The position numbers were made by a program, and so were the translations under genes. A stretch of DNA of 6,592 bases from Elusimicrobiota bacterium. Lineage in GTDB: Bacteria > Elusimicrobiota > Elusimicrobia > UBA1565 > UBA9628. This document shows, piece after piece, positions 4,717 to 6,592 of the stretch. The notes under the pieces were generated by a model. That model ran no database searches. It was given only the letters and a program-made list of their open reading frames with translations, and was not told the origin of the DNA. Each line of letters opens with the position of its first letter. The stretch's first letter is position 1. The stretch is taken from contig JAGWRY010000151.1 of the NCBI GenBank assembly GCA_028869495.1, positions 1 through 6,592 of the forward strand, written 5' to 3'.

Positions 4717-5952
4717 TCAGAGCACGCGGCACCAGAGGACCTTCAGGTACTCGCCCTCCGGGTGGTCGGCCGCGAACGGATGGTCGGCGCCGGCGCCGCT
4801 CTTGCGGAAGATCTGCACGCGCCGCCCGGCCGAGCCGGCCGCGGTGCGCACGAACTGCTGGAACTCCTCCCAGGGCAGCATCCCGGAGCAGGAGCAGGTG
4901 ACCATGATCCCGCCCGGCTCGACCAGCGAGAACGCGAGGCGGTTCAGGTCGATGTACTTCTGCCGGCCCAGGCTCCAAGTCTCGCGGCTGGCGATCAGCT
5001 TGTACGGGTCCACGATCATCAGGCCGTAGCGGCGCGAGTTCTGCGCGGCCTGGCGCAGGTACGGGAACGCGTCGGCGCAGACCGCGTCGACGCGGACCTG
5101 GTTCGCGTTCGCGTTCTTCTTCAGCAGTTCGACGGCCTCGGGGTCGAGCTCGACGGCGGTGACCTCGTCGGCGCCGCCGAGCTTCTTCGCGTACAGCGCG
5201 AAGCCCCCGGTGTAGGAGCAGACGTCGAGGACTTTCTTGCCGCGCGCGAACGGGACGACGCCCAAGCGGTTGTCGCGCTGGTCGCAGAAGAAGCCGGTCT
5301 TGTGGCCGCCGGACGGGTCGACCAGGAAGGTGACCCCGTTCTCCTTGACGCGCGTGCCGGTCCCCAGGTTCGGCTTGAGCTCGAAGCCCTCCATGCTCTG
5401 CGCGTGCGGGCTGGCGCGGTGGAAGAATCGGGCGTTCGGATAGCGCTTCTTGAGCGCGCGCTCCAGGCGCGCGGCCTGGCGGAACATGCCCAGCGAATAG
5501 AACTCGAGGACGACGCAGTCGCCGTAGCGGTCGATGACGAGGCCGGGCAGGCCGTCGCCGTTGTCGTGGGCGAGGCGGTAGGCGTCGCTGACGGCGTCGA
5601 GGCCCAGGATCTCGCGGCGGAAGTCGACCGCCGCGCCGACGCGCGCGTCGAAGAAGGCCTCCGCCTCGAAGCTGCCGACGCCGCGGGTCAGCAGGCGCAG
5701 GGCGATCAGGCTGCGCGGGTTGTAGAGCGCGACGCCGTACGGCGCCCCGCCGCGGTCGTAGACGGCGACCGTGTCGCCCGGCTTGGCCTTCGGATCGACC
5801 TCGCCGATCATCCGCTTGTAGAGCTGGTGGCCGGAGGCGGCCGAGCGCAGGCGCACCCAGGGGATCGGCAGGTCGTGCGTCGGCGGGCGGCCGGCCGGCT
5901 TGGCCGGCGCGGCGTCCTGGGGTTCTTCGTCGCTGGCCGCGCGCTCGTTCAT
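4717..5952 (-). CDS. rlmI: RlmI-like 23S rRNA (cytosine-C5) methyltransferase
   Basis: 411 residues (E. coli RlmI is about 396). Class I SAM-dependent enzyme, by homology modifying 23S rRNA at the position of C1962. An N-terminal tail precedes a PUA-like RNA-binding part (about 30-90). A linker domain has DGLPGLVIDRYGD (133-145), as in RlmI. The catalytic domain begins at GHKTGFFCDQRDNR (216-229). The SAM site is VLDVCSYTGGFAL (241-253) and the acidic strand end is AVELD (266-270). Motif IV reads DPYK (315-318) where RlmI has DPPK. Motif VI is TCSCSG (352-357), with Cys355 the likely catalytic Cys. The C-terminal ADHPFAADHPEGEYLK (389-404) aligns with the RlmI end. No Shine-Dalgarno precedes the ATG; a -10-like box six bases upstream suggests a leaderless mRNA. 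First gene of an operon with the NmrA-like gene. Exact rRNA target is inferred. Confidence 0.88.
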   Translation of the reverse strand: MNERAASDEEPQDAAPAKPAGRPPTHDLPIPWVRLRSAASGHQLYKRMIGEVDPKAKPGDTVAVYDRGGAPYGVALYNPRSLIALRLLTRGVGSFEAEAFFDARVGAAVDFRREILGLDAVSDAYRLAHDNGDGLPGLVIDRYGDCVVLEFYSLGMFRQAARLERALKKRYPNARFFHRASPHAQSMEGFELKPNLGTGTRVKENGVTFLVDPSGGHKTGFFCDQRDNRLGVVPFARGKKVLDVCSYTGGFALYAKKLGGADEVTAVELDPEAVELLKKNANANQVRVDAVCADAFPYLRQAAQNSRRYGLMIVDPYKLIASRETWSLGRQKYIDLNRLAFSLVEPGGIMVTCSCSGMLPWEEFQQFVRTAAGSAGRRVQIFRKSGAGADHPFAADHPEGEYLKVLWCRVL

Positions 5953-5958
5953 GCGTCC

Positions 5959-5964
5959 ATTGTA
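5959..5964 (-). promoter_or_regulatory. Candidate -10 box of the rlmI operon
   Basis: TACAAT on the minus strand matches TATAAT at five of six positions. Six bases separate it from the ATG at 5952, so transcription would start at or next to the A of the start codon. No recognisable -35 lies 16-18 bases upstream. The absence of a Shine-Dalgarno fits a leaderless transcript. Confidence 0.4.
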
Positions 5965-6003
5965 CGAAAAGTCGATCGCCGCCCGACCCCTTCGTTCAAA
6001 CGA

Positions 6004-6032
6004 CGCCGCCCCCGGCGGGGCCGGGGGCGGCG
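6004..6032 (-). terminator. Hairpin terminator after the Arg-rich protein gene
   Basis: A perfect 13-bp GC-rich stem pairs 6004-6016 with 6020-6032, with a 3-base loop, 19 bases after the stop of the 6052-6495 gene. The T-run behind it on the minus strand is short and interrupted (TCGTTTG), so termination may be incomplete and could feed rlmI. Confidence 0.6.
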
Positions 6033-6051
6033 GGTTCGCGGCGGGAAAGGC

Positions 6052-6495
6052 TTACCGGCCGGCGGGAGCGCCGGTCTGCTGCTGGGCGCCGGCGTCCGGA
6101 GCGCCTTGCGGGGCGGACTGGCCCCGGGAGGCCGCGCCGGCGTGCTTGTCCTTGTAGATGCGGCGGCTGTTGCGGTTCTCCTGGCGGTTCAGCCGGCGCT
6201 TCTGGGCCTTCGTGATGCGGCCGTGCTGACGGGAGGCCATGCGCCGCTCCTCGCGGCGGATGCGGCGGTCCGAGCGCCGGGCCTGCCTGGCCTGGCCCTT
6301 GGTCATCGTCCCGTTCTTGACGCCCCGGGCGATCCGGCGGTTCTGGGCGGACAGGCGGCCGTTGACCTCGGCGCGACGGGGGTGGTTCTTGGCCCAGCGG
6401 CGCTTGGCGCGGGCGGGGGCGGCGGCCAGCGCGGGGACGGCGAGAGCGGCGGCGAACGTCAGGGCCAGCATCAGCGGCAGAGGCTTCTTGTCCAT
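6052..6495 (-). CDS. Small exported Arg-rich protein with two helical repeats
   Basis: 147 residues, function unknown. A signal peptide is clear (basic start MDKKP, hydrophobic core to about 24, probable cleavage near PALA-AAP). The mature part is strongly basic: 28 Arg in the whole protein. HPRRAEVNGRLSAQNRRI (39-56) leads into two related units of about 32 residues: RRIARG...GTMTKGQARQARR...RRIRR (53-81) and RRMASRQHGRITKAQKRR...RRI (84-113). From memory, this HPRR-EVN-RL-NQ pattern is shared by short uncharacterised exported proteins in many proteobacteria, so it is a known type without a known role. The C-terminal 30 residues are Gln/Gly/Ala-rich and probably disordered. The start ATG has GGGAG six bases upstream. 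A role in binding anionic envelope polymers or nucleic acid is conceivable from charge alone. Confidence 0.82.
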   Translation of the reverse strand: MDKKPLPLMLALTFAAALAVPALAAAPARAKRRWAKNHPRRAEVNGRLSAQNRRIARGVKNGTMTKGQARQARRSDRRIRREERRMASRQHGRITKAQKRRLNRQENRNSRRIYKDKHAGAASRGQSAPQGAPDAGAQQQTGAPAGR

Positions 6496-6556
6496 GGGGT
6501 TCTCCCGGCGCCTTCAGGCGCCCACGTCTGGGCGATCGCGGATCGCCTCCATCATA
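6496..6556 (-). promoter_or_regulatory. Leader of the Arg-rich protein gene: -10 box, hairpin, ribosome binding site
   Basis: On the minus strand TATGAT (6556-6551) matches the -10 consensus at five of six positions, though no clear -35 is visible. GGCGCC-TGAA-GGCGCC (6522-6507) is a perfect 6-bp hairpin, followed at once by GGGAG (6506-6502) and a six-base spacer to the ATG. The hairpin abuts the Shine-Dalgarno without covering it. Nothing gene-like was seen from 6557 to the window end. Confidence 0.45.
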
Positions 6557-6592
6557 CGGAAAACGGGGGAAGGAGTTCGCGCTATTTCGCGG

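Noticed and set aside
4299..4901. Plus-strand frame of 200 codons opposite the NmrA-like and rlmI genes
   Set aside because: Covers the junction of two well-supported minus-strand genes and encodes an Arg/Gly/Ala-rich product with no motif.

Overview
The window is very GC-rich DNA from what looks like a diderm (Gram-negative-type) bacterium. The evidence is a Pal-type OmpA-domain lipoprotein, a second putative lipoprotein carrying c-type heme, and two further secreted proteins. The style (short GC-rich genes, Pal with a CDQRGT motif, a cytochrome ending in FLEYDSRVRK) fits an environmental lineage such as Elusimicrobiota or a deltaproteobacterial/myxococcal relative. That placement is a guess, because there is no rRNA or other marker.

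Region 1 (1-3002, minus strand). Transcription runs leftward. A large secreted protein (927-3002) has a Pro-rich tandem repeat, a Trp/Tyr-rich block and a duplicated C-terminal module, and it ends at a strong intrinsic terminator (873-907). Next come a monoheme cytochrome c (200-835) and, seven bases later, the start of a CHAD-domain protein that runs off the left edge (192 to 1). The last two look translationally coupled.

Region 2 (3003-3307). This divergent intergenic region is unusually structured. On the minus strand it holds a candidate -10, two hairpins, a complete intrinsic terminator sitting upstream of the repeat-protein gene, and a UUCG hairpin: the layout of an attenuated leader or a small RNA. 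On the plus strand, mutually exclusive pairings precede pal. It matches no riboswitch class I recognise.

Region 3 (3308-3865, plus). A stand-alone pal, not inside a tol operon, converges on the next gene. Seven bases separate the two stop codons, and the stops form the arms of one palindrome.

Region 4 (3873-5952, minus). A two-gene operon: an RlmI-like 23S rRNA cytosine methyltransferase, then an NmrA-like NAD(P)-binding protein that starts with GTG one base after the methyltransferase stop. The methyltransferase has a -10-like box placed so that its mRNA could be leaderless.

Region 5 (5953-6592, minus). A small Arg-rich exported protein (6052-6495) with a promoter-like box, a leader hairpin and a clear ribosome binding site, ending in a 13-bp hairpin. 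No RNA genes, insertion sequences, CRISPR arrays or phage genes were seen. The best candidates for something undescribed are the structured leader at 3050-3146 and the modular repeat protein it precedes.
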